A stretch of 35,470 nt of DNA from Rhynchopus sp. YZ270_cl-10 (Eukaryota; Euglenozoa; Diplonemea; Diplonemida; Diplonemidae): assembly GCA_964035575.1 (NCBI GenBank), contig CAXIVB010000020.1, forward strand, positions 1 to 35,470. The letters run 5' to 3'. This document shows, in pieces, positions 7,400 through 18,790 of this stretch; the first letter of the stretch is position 1, and each line of letters begins with the position of its first letter. The notes below the pieces were generated by a model. The model saw nothing but the letters and a program-made list of their open reading frames with translations. It had not been told where the DNA came from and made no database searches. The position numbers were made by a program, and so were the translations under genes.

Positions 7400-7774
7400 A
7401 CGTCACCTTAAAGTAACACATTTTACCCCGACCGTGTAGGCAGGGTGTATGCCCATGACACTAGGCTCTGGGTGTCCCCATCCCTATACCCCTAAATAAG
7501 GGGTAAAAAGGGGTGTCAGGACCTGGTCCAAAAGGGTCCAAAAGGTGTAAATGGGGTGATCCAATGTGCTCAACACATCACCTCATCTCCTCATCCATCC
7601 ACTTCATCATCCATTAACAGGATGGACATGTCCATTTAACTGTATGTGCATGTATGCACATGCATGTATATACACATGTATATACCCCCTATAGCCCCTT
7701 AAGGGCATATGGGTATATGTACCATGTATGCACATGATATGGTCCATATAAGGACTCATACATCATGTTGAGGT
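7400..7774. other. Downstream flank of cob fragment and cassette B right end
   Basis: Non-repetitive to about 7460, then GGGGT/ACCCC words and a CATCACCTCATCTCCTCATCC pyrimidine-rich stretch near 7575, then the TATACATGTATA-type flank leading into the constant block. The CATTAGATGTCC start shared by the A, C and D flanks is absent here; CATTAACAGGATGGACATGTCC takes its place. Confidence 0.6.
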
Positions 7775-8399
7775 CTTGGGTCATGACCCGTCATGACATC
7801 TTGACATGTCCAAATCCATGAAATCAGGTCATATCGGGTGATTTGACCTCTTGACATGAGATGTGGTGATGTCACATGTTGCACATCATGTGCACATATA
7901 AGATGTAGAGATGTGTATGCACATACATGTACATATATATACCCCCTATACAAGGGAGGGCTATATACATGTATATACATGTAGGTGCATGTACATGTAT
8001 GTAAGTACATACTGTATATACACCTCTACCCATGCCATATGGGGTCTAAATGGGGTCCAAAAGGGTCCATTTATGGGTAGACCCCCATCTCATGACATGT
8101 CATGGGTCATGACCCATGAGGTGATATGACATGATATGGCATCTCATGAGATGGATAGGTCCTCATCCAATGAGGAGATATGCAACATCATATGATGTAA
8201 TGCAACTTATATAAGTGCATGTGCACATATGGTTTACCCATATGGCCCCTCATATGGGATGCATATATGTATATGTATATACATATATATACATGTGTCT
8301 ACACATGTATGCACCATGTTGCACCTCTTAAAAGAGGTCTAGACCTCTAAATATGAGGTCAAATCCATGGATTTGGAGGTCCTCAGATCTCAGGACCTC
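7775..8399. repeat. Constant block between cassettes B and C
   Basis: Near-identical to 1250-1877 but without the three extra bases; reads GTCATGACATC where most copies have GTCATGGCATC. Confidence 0.9.
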
Positions 8400-9613
8400 C
8401 CATTTTGGGGACCCCCTCCAGATCTGGGGACCCCCTCCAGATCTGGGGACCCCCTCCAGATATGGGTAGGGACCCCATATGGGGTGGGACCCCATGTGGT
8501 ATGGGTCCATATGGAGACCTCTCTTAAGGCCCATATGACACCAATGGACCCTTAAAGGGGTGACCACATGGTGTGCCAGCATGGCACCCTTGGGCCCTCT
8601 GGTTGGACCCCCTCATATAGGGGTCCCCATATGGTACACCATATGGACATGGGGTGGGCTCCCATTTGGAGACCCCTTTTAGGACCCCATATGACACTAT
8701 TTGGCCTGTAGGACCAGGTCCCAATATGGACCCCTCCAGACCATTAGTGGCACTTTGGGAGGTCCCCATTTGGACCCCCTCAGATCCAATGGAGGTCCCA
8801 TTTGGACCCCCTCAGGTCTGGGGACCCCATATGACACCATCTGGTCATGGGGTGGGCTCCCATTTGGAGACCCCTTTTAGGACCCTATTTGACACTATAT
8901 GGCCTGTAGGACCAGGTCCCAATAGGGACCCCTCCAGACCCCTAGTGGCAATTGGGACCCCTAGGGGGCTAGACCCCCAAATGACCCCTCTAAACGTGAC
9001 CATATAGGTCCCAATTAGGGGGTTGGAGGTCCCTTTATGGGTCCATATGGAGACCTCTCTTAGGTCCCATATGCCCCCAATGGCCCCTTAAAGGGGTGAC
9101 CACATGGTATGCCCCATGGCACCCCTTTTGGGACCCCTTTGGGACCCCATATGACCCCATTTAGACCCCCTCAGGACCCCCAAAAGGGCCTAAAACACCC
9201 TATTTGGACCCATTTGGACCCCTTTTGAGCACCCCTTTTAAACACCCCTTTTCCGACATGGTACCCCATTTGATCTACTCTACCTATGAATTGGCCATTT
9301 AGGTGCTGTTCAGTCCTGGACCCCACATGCCGTTGGGTGGTCAAATAGGGGTCTAAACGTGACCGAGGGTCCTGGGACCCCTACACGGTCACCCCTTTTA
9401 GACCCCTTTTTACCCCCTTTTTACCCCATATTGGGACCCCCTACCTGTAGTGGATCCCTTTAAGGGTCTAAAGTAGGCATATGGGGTGCACCCCCTGACC
9501 TCCATATATGCCCTTCTGCTTACACGCTCACCCCTTTTGACCCCTTTTGGACCCCTTTTGGGACCTCCCATGGGGTCTAAGGACCTCCCAAAAGGTCCTA
9601 AAAAGGGGGTCCC
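8400..9613. other. Cassette C left spacer with imperfect duplications
   Basis: GGACCCCCTCCAGATCTGGGG occurs three times at 8408-8465. A segment of about 198 bp is imperfectly duplicated (around 8640-8765 and 8838-8960), each copy carrying a GACACTAT...GGCCTGTAGGACCAGGTCCC element. A GGGTCCATATGGAGACCTCTC segment is shared by about 8503 and 9038. The stretches 9250-9400 and 9430-9535 are less repetitive and may hold short unrecognised fragments; CCATTTGATCTACTC at 9266 recurs in cassette D at 12351. Confidence 0.65.
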
Positions 9614-10100
9614 CTGCATCAGACCTGGCAATGCTGTTTTGAATGGTTGAGCCCCTTGGGGGTCCCCAAATGGCCAATTTAGGACCCTTTTAGGACCCAT
9701 TTTGGGGTCCAAAAGGGGTCAAAATGGGGTCCTCAGATGGCCCAAGACTATGGTCTCTAGAGGCAATATTGGGTCTTTGGGGTCACCCCATCCCTGGATC
9801 CAAGGGGTCTCCAGATGGGGTACCCCTTTTAGGACCCCTTTTGGGGTGCTCCCAGGCCATTAAATATGTCGAAAAGCGACGTCCACTTGCGTAGGCTTAG
9901 TCCTCTTTTGGGCATGTCGGGTTTAGACAACCCCTGCCAGTCCTAAGTGCTCTAAAAAGGGGTGAAATATGGTGGTCCATTTGAGGACCCCGATATGACA
10001 CTATTTGGCCTGTAGGACCAGGTCCAGATCTGGACCCCAGATGGTCCAAAAGTGCTCCTACTCACATATCGCGCGCGCGCGCGTGGTAAGAGTACGGGGT
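9614..10100. repeat. Structured element shared by cassettes C and D (C copy)
   Basis: In order: CTGCATCAGACC (9614); the ACTATGG/CTCTAGAG element (9748); a hairpin ATGTCG-AAAAG-CGACGT with one T-G wobble (from 9866); CATGTCGGGTTTAGACAACCC followed by CCTGCCAGTCCTAAGTGC (9913-9950); GACACTATTTGGCCTGTAGG (about 9997); and a (CG)7 tract (10070-10083) followed by TGGTAAGAG. Cassette D has the same order with diverged sequence. Conserved order and paired changes suggest function, possibly a structured RNA or replication/transcription control region. Confidence 0.7.
10070..10083. repeat. (CG)7 tract
   Basis: CACATAT is followed by fourteen alternating C and G bases, then TGGTAAGAG. The same tract and context occur at 13176-13189, 24444-24457 and 27549-27562 with equal length each time. 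Alternating CG is prone to Z-form DNA; whether this matters here is unknown. Confidence 0.9.
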
Positions 10101-10581
10101 CAAAATCGGTGCCCTTCCGGGCCCAGGCCTCTGGAGGCCTGGTGCCCGGAAGGCCCGCCCCGCTGGGGACCTCAGGAGGTCCCAGACCCTGTGGGGGTCT
10201 GGGCCTCACCCCCTCCCGAGGGGGTCTGAGGACCTCCAAACCCCTTGTACGCCCCCATGTCCTGAGGGGGTGCGGTCCAAGGGTTGGGTCAAAGCACGGA
10301 GCACTTGGAGGTCTACAAAGCATGTGGTGCCATACCAGCTCCCCATGTATTGGGTCCTACATGGTGTGGGGTGGTGGCACGAGGTGGCATGTAGAGGCCA
10401 TGGCCTCTCCACACCCCTCTCCATACATGGGGGCGTACAAGGGATATGACCCCATATGGAGAGGTCTTGGGACCTGAGTGCTCTGGGGTGAGGACCTCCA
10501 TTTAGAGGTCCAACCCCTTAAATGACCCATATTGGGTGTTTGACCCCCATGAGCTCTTTGGAGCTCTTTGAGCACCTAGAC
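10101..10581. other. Cassette C right spacer, hairpin-rich
   Basis: Holds the long compound hairpin at 10113-10153, then CAGACCC/GGGTCTG and CCCCCT-CCCG-AGGGGG stems near 10190-10230, and the perfect palindrome AGAGGCCATGGCCTCT near 10394-10409. Open frames up to 141 codons cross the area on both strands but reflect inverted repeats; no family recognised. Confidence 0.65.
10113..10153. other. Compound 41-base hairpin
   Basis: Outer arms CCTTCCGGGC/GCCCGGAAGG and inner arms CCAGGCCTC/GAGGCCTGG are separated by one extra T, with a TG apex. This gives about 19 base pairs and is one of the strongest stems in the window. Identical at 24487-24527; no counterpart in cassette D. Confidence 0.85.
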
Positions 10582-11315
10582 CATTAGATGTCCATGAGGT
10601 GACAAGACCTCTATAGAAGTATATATGTATATGCATGTTGTGTGCACATGTATATATACATGTATATACCCCCCTATAGCCCCTTAAGGGCATATGGGTG
10701 TATGTACCATGTATGCACATGATATGGTCCATATGTGGACTCATACATCATGTTGGGGTCTTGGGTCATGACCCGTCATGGCATCTTGACATGTCCAAAT
10801 CCATGAAATCAGGTCCTATCAAGTGATTTGACCTCTTGACATGAGATGTGATGTCATGACATGATGTTATATGATGTGCACATGTGCACATATACATATA
10901 CATATACATATACATGTTGTATGCACATGTATATATACATGTATATACCCCCGTATAGCCCTTAAGGGCATATAGGTGTATATACCATGTATGCACATGA
11001 TATGGTCCATATAAGGACTCATACATCATGTTGGGGTCTTGGGTCATGACCCGTCATGGCATCTTGACATGTCCAAATCCATGAAATCAGGTCATATCAA
11101 GTGATTTGACCTCTTGACATGAGATGTGATGTCATGACATGATGTTATATGATGTGCACATGTGCACATATACATATACATATACATATACATGTTGTAT
11201 GCACATGTATATATACATGTATATACCCCCTATAGCCCCTTAAGGGCATATGGGTGTATGTACCATGTATGCACATGATATGGTCCATATGTGGACTCAT
11301 ACATCATGTTGGGGT
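10582..11315. repeat. Cassette C right flank with 278-bp tandem copies
   Basis: Begins CATTAGATGTCCATGAGG like the A and D flanks, then repeats a constant-block-related segment: TGTTGGGGTCTTGGGTCATG occurs at 10751, 11029 and 11307, a 278-bp period. Copies include ATACATATACATATACATG microsatellites and GTGCACATGTGCAC palindromes. It looks like expansion of the left end of the constant block. Confidence 0.85.
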
Positions 11316-11940
11316 CTTGGGTCATGACCCGTCATGGCATCTTGACATGTCCAAATCCATGAAATCAGGTCATATCAAGTGATTTGACCTCTTGACATGA
11401 GATGTGGTGATGTCACATGTTGCACATCATGTGCACATATAAGATGTAGAGATGTGTATGCACATACATGTACATATATATACCCCCTATACAAGGGAGG
11501 GCTATATACATGTATATACATGTAGGTGCATGTACATGTATGTAAGTACATACTGTATATACACCTCTACCCATGCCATATGGGGTCTAAATGGGGTCCA
11601 AAAGGGTCCATTTATGGGTAGACCCCCATCTCATGACATGTCATGGGTCATGACCCATGAGGTGATATGACATGATATGGCATCTCATGAGATGGATAGG
11701 TCCTCATCCAATGAGGAGATATGCAACATCATATGATGTAATGCAACTTATATAAGTGCATGTGCACATATGGTTTACCCATATGGCCCATCATATGGGA
11801 TGCATATATGTATATGTATATACATATATATACATGTGTCTACACATGTATGCACCATGTTGCACCTCTTAAAAGAGGTCTAGACCTCTAAATATGAGGT
11901 CAAATCCATGGATTTGGAGGTCCTCAGATCTCAGGACCTC
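11316..11940. repeat. Constant block between cassettes C and D
   Basis: Near-identical to the other copies; carries CATATCAAGTG and the GGCCCATCATATGG variant. Confidence 0.9.
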
Positions 11941-12696
11941 CCATTTTGAGGACCCCCTCAGATCTTGGGACCCCCTCAGATCCAGGGTAGGGACCCCAAA
12001 TGGCACCTTTATACCCCCTTTTGGGACCTCCCCACATGGTGTAAGAGGTGCCCCACACCCTACATATAGGGTATATGCCCTAGGCTGTATAGGGGGTGTA
12101 TAGGGGTATATAAAGGTGTATGTACACTTATATACATGTGCATGCACATATATATACATGTATATATAGGTCCTCAGATCCCATGACCCTCCATTTGGGG
12201 GTCTGGAGACCTCAGGACCCCATTTTGGGACCCTCCTCAGATCTTGGGACCCCCTCCAGATCTGGGGATAGGACCCCAAATGGACCCATTTGGACCCCAT
12301 TTGAGGACCATTGGCATCATGTGTGGACACCCCCTTTTCCACCATGTATGCCATTTGATCTACTCTCCCTATACATATGCCCTAAATGGACATAACCCCA
12401 TATGATCCCATATGTGTTATATGACCACTTTGGAGCACCTTTATATGCATAGGGTGGGGACCCCATATGGGCCCTTTTAGACCCCTTCCAAAAGGGGGTC
12501 TAAAGCATGTACACCTCCTTACACTCCATGTGTATGGTGGTGTATAGGTTAAGGGGGCTATATAGGGCATAATGGGTACATGTACATACACATGTGTTGC
12601 ACGTCATGTGCATCATGTTGGCATGTCATGAGGTGGTCCAAAAGGGTGATCACCAGATGACCCCATTTTGGGACCCCTCCCATTTTAAGAGGTCCG
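11941..12696. other. Cassette D left spacer
   Basis: GGACCCC/CAGATCTTGGG low-complexity DNA, a TATA/TG-rich palindromic patch (about 12050-12170), a second GATCTTGGGACCCC patch, then CCATTTGATCTACTC (12351) shared with cassette C. The stretch 12360-12600 is less repetitive but unrecognised. Open frames here are repeat by-products. Confidence 0.6.
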
Positions 12697-13206
12697 CTGC
12701 ATCAGACCGGGCCATCCTGGTTTGAACCGTTTGGGGACCTCAGGACCCCCAAATGGGCTGAATTGACCCCTTTTAGGGTCCTCAAAAGGACCCATTTTGG
12801 GGTCAAAAGGGGGTCAAAATGGGGTCCATATGGTGACCCATACTATGGTCTATATAGGCAATATATGGGTCCTGGACCCTCCTCATGCCTGGACCCGAGG
12901 TGCTCCAAAGGGGTGTACCCAAAGTGGTCCATTAAATAGGAGGCCTCCAGACCCCTTAGGGGTCCAAAAGATGTCGAAACCCGACATCTACCTGGACCCC
13001 CGGAGGTCCCAAAAGGGCCATGTCGGGTTTATACAACCCCTGCCAGTCCTAAGTGCCATAAAAAGGGTGATATTTGGTGGTCCATTCTGAGACCCCAATA
13101 TGACACTATTTGGCCTGTAGACCATGGTCCAGATCTGGACCCCAGATGGTCCAAAAGGGGGTGCAACTAACATATCGCGCGCGCGCGCGTGGTAAGAGGT
13201 AGTTTA
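12697..13206. repeat. Structured element shared by cassettes C and D (D copy)
   Basis: Same order as 9614-10100. The central palindrome is CTATATAG (12850 region) where C and A have CTCTAGAG, a paired change. The hairpin is GATGTCG-AAACC-CGACATC (from 12970), where the C copy's T-G wobble is a T-A pair. Then come GTCGGGTTTATACAACCC, CCTGCCAGTCCTAAGTGC, GACACTATTTGGCCTGTAG and the (CG)7 tract at 13176-13189. Confidence 0.7.
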
Positions 13207-13406
13207 TAAAATCGGCGCTTCCCAGGACCCCAGACCCCAGGAGGTGGTCTCAGGGGGTCTGAGGGGTTGGGAGGGGTCTGGAGCCATGAGGGGTCTGGAC
13301 CACCCACCCTGTGGAGATGGCTGGTGGTCTGTAGGGAGGTGGTCAAAAGGGGTGTTTATACCCCTATGGCGCCTCAAGCCCTTTAAGTGCTGTTGAGCAC
13401 CCAATG
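13207..13406. other. Cassette D right spacer
   Basis: Short GGGGTCTGAGG/ACCCCAGACC-rich stretch with several small inverted repeats and AGTGCTGTTGAGCAC near 13386. Nothing gene-like. Confidence 0.55.
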
Positions 13407-13843
13407 CATTAGATGTCCATGAGGTGACAAGACCTCTATAGAAGTATATATGGTAGGTATGGGGTGCATGCCCATATACCCCCATATGCCCCCAATGGCC
13501 CTTTAGGACCATGTGGGCCATGTGCATCATATGTGGTGTACATGCATGGATATGGACTCGTATGGGTCCAGACCCATGGTTTACCCCATTTCACCCAATT
13601 TGGGTGCATGTGCCAAAATGGCCTAAATGCCTGAAATGGGGCATATTTGGATGTTGAGACCTTTTGGGACCATGTCAAGACATGACATGACATCCAATAT
13701 GTTATACATCATATGTACATGTATATATACATATATGTATATACATGTATATACCCCCGTATAGCCCCTTAGGGCATATAGGTGTATATAGCATGTATGC
13801 ACATGATATGGTCCATATGTGGACACATACATCATGTTGGGGT
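13407..13843. repeat. Cassette right flank, D copy
   Basis: Nearly identical to 813-1249, sharing with it ATACCCCCATATG, GACCATGTGGG and ATCATATGTGG, which differ in unit 2. Confidence 0.85.
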
Positions 13844-14468
13844 CTTGGGTCATGACCCGTCATGGCATCTTGACATGTCCAAATCCATGAAATCAGGTCA
13901 TATCGGGTGATTTGACCTCTTGACATGAGATGTGGTGATGTCACATGTTGCACATCATGTGCACATATAAGATGTAGAGATGTGTATGCACATACATGTA
14001 CATATATATACCCCCTATACAAGGGAGGGCTATATACATGTATATACATGTAGGTGCATGTACATGTATGTAAGTACATACTGTATATACACCTCTACCC
14101 ATGCCATATGGGGTCTAAATGGGGTCCAAAAGGGTCCATTTATGGGTAGACCCCCATCTCATGACATGTCATGGGTCATGACCCATGAGGTGATATGACA
14201 TGATATGGCATCTCATGAGATGGATAGGTCCTCATCCAATGAGGAGATATGCAACATCATATGATGTAATGCAACTTATATAAGTGCATGTGCACATATG
14301 GTTTACCCATATGGCCCATCATATGGGATGCATATATGTATATGTATATACATATATATACATGTGTCTACACATGTATGCACCATGTTGCACCTCTTAA
14401 AAGAGGTCTAGACCTCTAAATATGAGGTCAAATCCATGGATTTGGAGGTCCTCAGATCTCAGGACCTC
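13844..14468. repeat. Constant block between unit 1 D and unit 2 A
   Basis: Near-identical copy spanning the chosen unit boundary; has the GGCCCATCATATGG variant. Confidence 0.9.
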
Positions 14469-15186
14469 TCATTTTGGGACCCCTCAGATCCAGGACCCCT
14501 CCAGATCTGGGGGTAGGACCCCAAATGACCCCATTTGGACCCCAAATGGACCCCCTTTGGGACCCCCTTTGGACCCCCAAAATGGCCCTTTTACAGCTCC
14601 CCCGGGTAGCTACCCGGGCGAGCTGACCCCTTTTGGGCACTTTTCGGTCGTACAATATAAGGCAATTTTGAGCCGTTTTGACCGGACCGTTTGGAAAGTG
14701 CCAAAAAGGGGTCCAAAAAGTGACCCCTTTTTTGGTCCAAAAAGGGGTCAAAAAGGGGTCCAAAAAGGGACCCTTTTTGGGTCCATTTTGGGTCCATATT
14801 GGGACCCCCTCCTGGACCAAGACTATGGTCTCTAGAGGCAATATATGGGTCCTGGATGGCACCCCTTTGGGGTCCCAAGGGGTCCCAAAAGGGGGTCCAA
14901 AAAGGGGTCCAAAAAGGGGTCCAAAAAGGGACCCTTTTTGGGAGGGGTCAGATCCCAGGACCCCTCAAAATGGCCTAAAAAGGGCACTTTTAGGGCATTT
15001 TGAGGACCTCCAAAAAGGGCCATTTTGGGCCATATTGGGCCATTTAGGGGTCCTGAGGTCCTGAGGGTCCTCATGGGTCCTGAGGTCCTTGAGGGGTCTA
15101 AACCCCATGCCCTCCCCATATGAGGGGTGATGGGCATATGCCTCCTACGCCCCCTTAAGCCCTATAAGTGCTATAAGCACCCATCC
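14469..15186. other. Cassette A, unit 2
   Basis: As 95-812, with the 30-base palindrome at 14595-14624 and one base fewer in an early C run. No gene recognised. Confidence 0.8.
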
Positions 15187-15624
15187 CATTAGATGTCCAT
15201 GAGGTGACAAGACCTCTATAGAAGTATATATGGTAGGTATGGGGTGCATGCCCATATACCACCATATGCCCCCCAATGGCCCTTTAGGACCTTGTGGGCC
15301 ATGTGCATCATATATGGTGTACATGCATGGATATGGACTCGCATGGGTCCAGACCCATGGTTTACCCCATTTCACCCAATTTGGGTGCATGTGCCAAAAT
15401 GGCCTAAATGCCTGAAATGGGGCATATTTGGATGTTGAGACCTTTTGGGACCATGTCAAGACATGACATGACATCCAATATGTTATACATCATATGTACA
15501 TGTATATATACATATATGTATATACATGTATATACCCCCGTATAGCCCCTTAGGGCATATAGGTGTATATAGCATGTATGCACATGATATGGTCCATATG
15601 TGGACACATACATCATGTTGGGGT
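15187..15624. repeat. Cassette right flank A, unit 2
   Basis: Carries ATACCACCATATG, GACCTTGTGGG and ATCATATATGG, variants shared with the D flank of the same unit (27780-28216) rather than with the unit 1 A flank. Confidence 0.85.
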
Positions 15625-16251
15625 CTTGGGTCATGACCCGTCATGGCATCTTGACATGTCCAAATCCATGAAATCAGGTCATATCGGGTGATTTGACCTC
15701 TTGACATGAGATGTGGTGATGTCACATGTTGCACATCATGTGCACATATAAGATGTAGAGATGTGTATGCACATACATGTACATATATATATACCCCCTA
15801 TACAAGGGAGGGCTATATACATGTATATACATGTAGGTGCATGTACATGTATGTAAGTACATACTGTATATACACCTCTACCCATGCCATATGGGGTCTA
15901 AATGGGGTCCAAAAGGGTCCATTTATGGGTAGACCCCCATCTCATGACATGTCATGGGTCATGACCCATGAGGTGATATGACATGATATGGCATCTCATG
16001 AGATGGATAGGTCCTCATCCAATGAGGAGATATGCAACATCATATGATGTAATGCAACTTATATAAGTGCATGTGCACATATGGTTTACCCATATGGCCC
16101 CTCATATGGGATGCATATATGTATATGTATATACATATATATACATGTGTCTACACATGTATGCACCATGTTGCACCTCTTAAAAGAGGTCTAGACCTCT
16201 AAATATGAGGTCAAATCCATGGATTTGGAGGTCCTCAGATCTCAGGACCTC
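15625..16251. repeat. Constant block between A and B, unit 2
   Basis: One extra TA in the TATATATA tract near 15788; otherwise as other copies. Confidence 0.9.
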
Positions 16252-16834
16252 TCATTTTGGGACCCCTCAGATCTTGGGACCCCCTCAGATCCAGGGTAGG
16301 GACCCCAAATGACCCCTTTTAGACCCCTTTTGGACCCCCTATTAGGGCCTTTAGGGCCTTTATGGGGTGTCCACAGGGGTACGTAGGGTGCCTACAGGGG
16401 CTCCCAATGGCCCTCCCCTTAAGGGGCCATTTGGGTACCCCATGAGCCCCCATGTGTCCCCATGGGTGCCATGTAGCCCCGTTAGGCCCATTTGACCCCT
16501 ATGGCCTCAGACCCCTCAGGACCCCAAAAGGGGTCCAAAAGGGGTCATTTTAGGGGTACCCCCCAAAATGGGGTGTGCAGCTAATTGGGTCATATATAGG
16601 GCAAAATGGCCCTTTTCCGTTCTGGACACTTTTATACAGGGAGTAGTCCAAAAGTGACACAAAACGGGAAGTACGTGAAAAAGGGGTTTGGGGATTTCAG
16701 GCCCCAAAATGGCCGGGCGGCAGGAAGGTCCATTTTGAGGGTACCCCCAAATGACCCAATTTGGGGGGTCTGAGGACCCCAAATGACCCCATTTTAGGAC
16801 CCCTCAGGACCCCAAATGGCCCCATTTAGGGTCC
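16252..16834. other. Cassette B left spacer, unit 2
   Basis: As 1878-2460, including the non-repetitive island and its stem-loop (16617-16667). Confidence 0.6.
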
Positions 16835-18790
16835 TCAGAGGTCCTGGGGGTCTGGGGCCATGGTGCCCAAGGGGTATACTATGAGCCCCTTAGGATGTGG
16901 GAGGGCCACATCCATAGCACGAAGGGCACCATAGTGCACCCCACCCCACCTCCTACGGGTGCCCAAAGGGCATCCCAATGCCCCACCTCTATTGACCACT
17001 AGGAGGAAGGGACGCAAGCACCTGCTGGTCCGATCGTCCATAGGGATGCCCTCCCACGGGTAGACATAGGGGCAAGGAGGAGCCAGCACGGTGGTGACAC
17101 ACGTCCAAGCAAGGCAGACCGCTAGGGATAGCTGGCGCAGGTAAGGGTTGCATCCAGCCTCTAGTGCACTTTGAAGTAGGCCCCAGAACCGATAGGTGCA
17201 CACGTGCGCCGCTAGGGGCGGGGACTTCATGCACATAGTGCAGCACCTCCCATAGGGAGTTGCTGTGCATGTGTAGTGAGCTGGCCCACGGAGTGTCGGA
17301 GCCTTGCAGGCGCAATGACGGGGGTCAGCGAGTACTTGACCTCAGGAGCCCTTGACCATCCGAAAGGTCCGAAGGAGGATCAGAGCGTAGCGGTTGGCCG
17401 CCAGGATGGGCAGGGCTTACCTCACCTCAAGAGACCTTGGCTCATCCGAAAGGTCCGAAGGAGGATCAGAGCGCAGCGGGTGGCCGCCAGGATGAACAGG
17501 GCTTACCTCACCTCAAGCACGCTCCACCTCAAGAGGCTCTGTTAGTAGACCTCGGGCTAGAGGGCTTACTTGACCTTAAGTAGCGGGTTCGAAGAGCACG
17601 TAGCCCGTAGGGTCAGGACGGAGTTACGCCGTAGTACTGATGCCCCCGCTTACCTCGACCTGACCTCACTTCCGCCCATGGGTGGCGAGACCCTCCATGA
17701 TGCTTGACTTTGACTTGCGGCACTGGTGGCACACCAGGGACGAGACGGCCCGAGCGTAGCGGGGGAGGAGGACGTAGCCCGTAGGGCAAGGACGGGGGCG
17801 CACAGCGCCCAGACGGCCTGAGCACAGCGAGGGAGGAGGATGGCCCGCAGGGCCAGACGGGGACCACGGCCACCCCAAAGGGGAGGGAGGAGGAGGCAGT
17901 CCGTAGGACAAGGACGGGCACGGCCCACGGCACGTGGGAGGAGGACGCAGCCCACAGGGCAAGGACGGGGGTGCGCAGCACCTTACGGCCACCCCAAAGG
18001 GGAGGGAGGAGGATGTCCCATAGGGACAGCCGGGTGGGCGCACAGCGCCGAACGGCCACTCCGAAGGAGCGGGAGGAGGATGTCCCGCAGGGACAGCCGG
18101 GCAGGGAGCGCAGCGACAGGGAGCGCAGCGACCACGGCCACCCCAAAGGGGCGGGAGGAGGAGGCAGTCCGTAGGACAAGGACGGGGGACCGAAGGTCCA
18201 AAGAGAGAGGGCGGCCGAGGAGAGATCGGACGGACCCCCTGCGCAGTAAGGGGGTGGGCCGACCAGGCAGGTGAGATACAGGTCCCCGGGCCTACAGCCC
18301 CTGTAGCCATCTCACCACGGCCGCCCGCTCGCTTGGGGCCCCATACCCTTGGGTGTAGGGCCCCATAGGCCTCCCGTCTAGGACGCACTTGCAGTGCATG
18401 GCCTAGCAGGAGGCCGTAGGTCTAGGTCCCTCTAGGGACTATAGGCCTGAGCGTTGAGGAAGACTCCGATAGAGCTCCCATGGTCTGGTGGGCAAGACCA
18501 TGGCCCGACCCTTTACCTCCAGGTAAAGGGGTAGGGCTAGAGGGCACCCTTAAGGTGCCCGACTCTTGGGCGAGCCAAGGAGCGGACATCCACCTCACCT
18601 AGCAGGTCTAAGGTGGGTGTGTAGCCCTTGGGTCATGCTGCATAAGGCGGCTGACGGAGCTCCCTTGCATCATCCTATTAGGATGGTAGCATGGGGCTGC
18701 ATGACTCCTTGGCGAGCCCAAAGGCAATTATAGGGTCTCCTCTTGGGAGGCCCTATAACGGTGGAACGTAGTGGAGCCCACGTATAAGCA
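16835..18790. other. GC-rich island, unit 2
   Basis: As 2461-4416, including the 86-bp duplication and the hairpin-dense tail. The minus-strand frame at 16835-17236 is the same as in unit 1. Confidence 0.75.
17777..18199. repeat. R-N-A triloop mini-hairpin chain, unit 2
   Basis: Same series of mini-hairpins as 3403-3825 with arms and loops unchanged as far as read. Confidence 0.85.

Larger units (their letters stand above)
1..14374. repeat. Higher-order repeat unit 1 (complete, about 14.37 kb)
   Basis: Position 1 lies near the end of a constant block, and the same sequence phase returns at 14375 and 28749. Many independent landmarks (cob fragment 7154 to 21528, GC-rich island 2461 to 16835, 303-bp array 4471 to 18845) repeat at a spacing of 14,374 bp, give or take small indels. 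The unit contains four cassettes (A, B, C, D) separated by a constant block. It could be a circular molecule read round more than once by the assembly, or a true head-to-tail array. The sequence differences between units argue against a simple duplicated read of one molecule. Confidence 0.95.

Noticed and set aside
10582-11330. Transposon-type terminal repeats around the 278-bp copies
   Set aside because: No transposase, no target duplication, and the copies are plain tandem duplications of constant-block DNA.
12688-12735. GGTTTGAACC reminded of a tRNA T-arm
   Set aside because: No acceptor, D or anticodon arms at the right distances; the C copy has TTTTGAATGG and loses the pairing.
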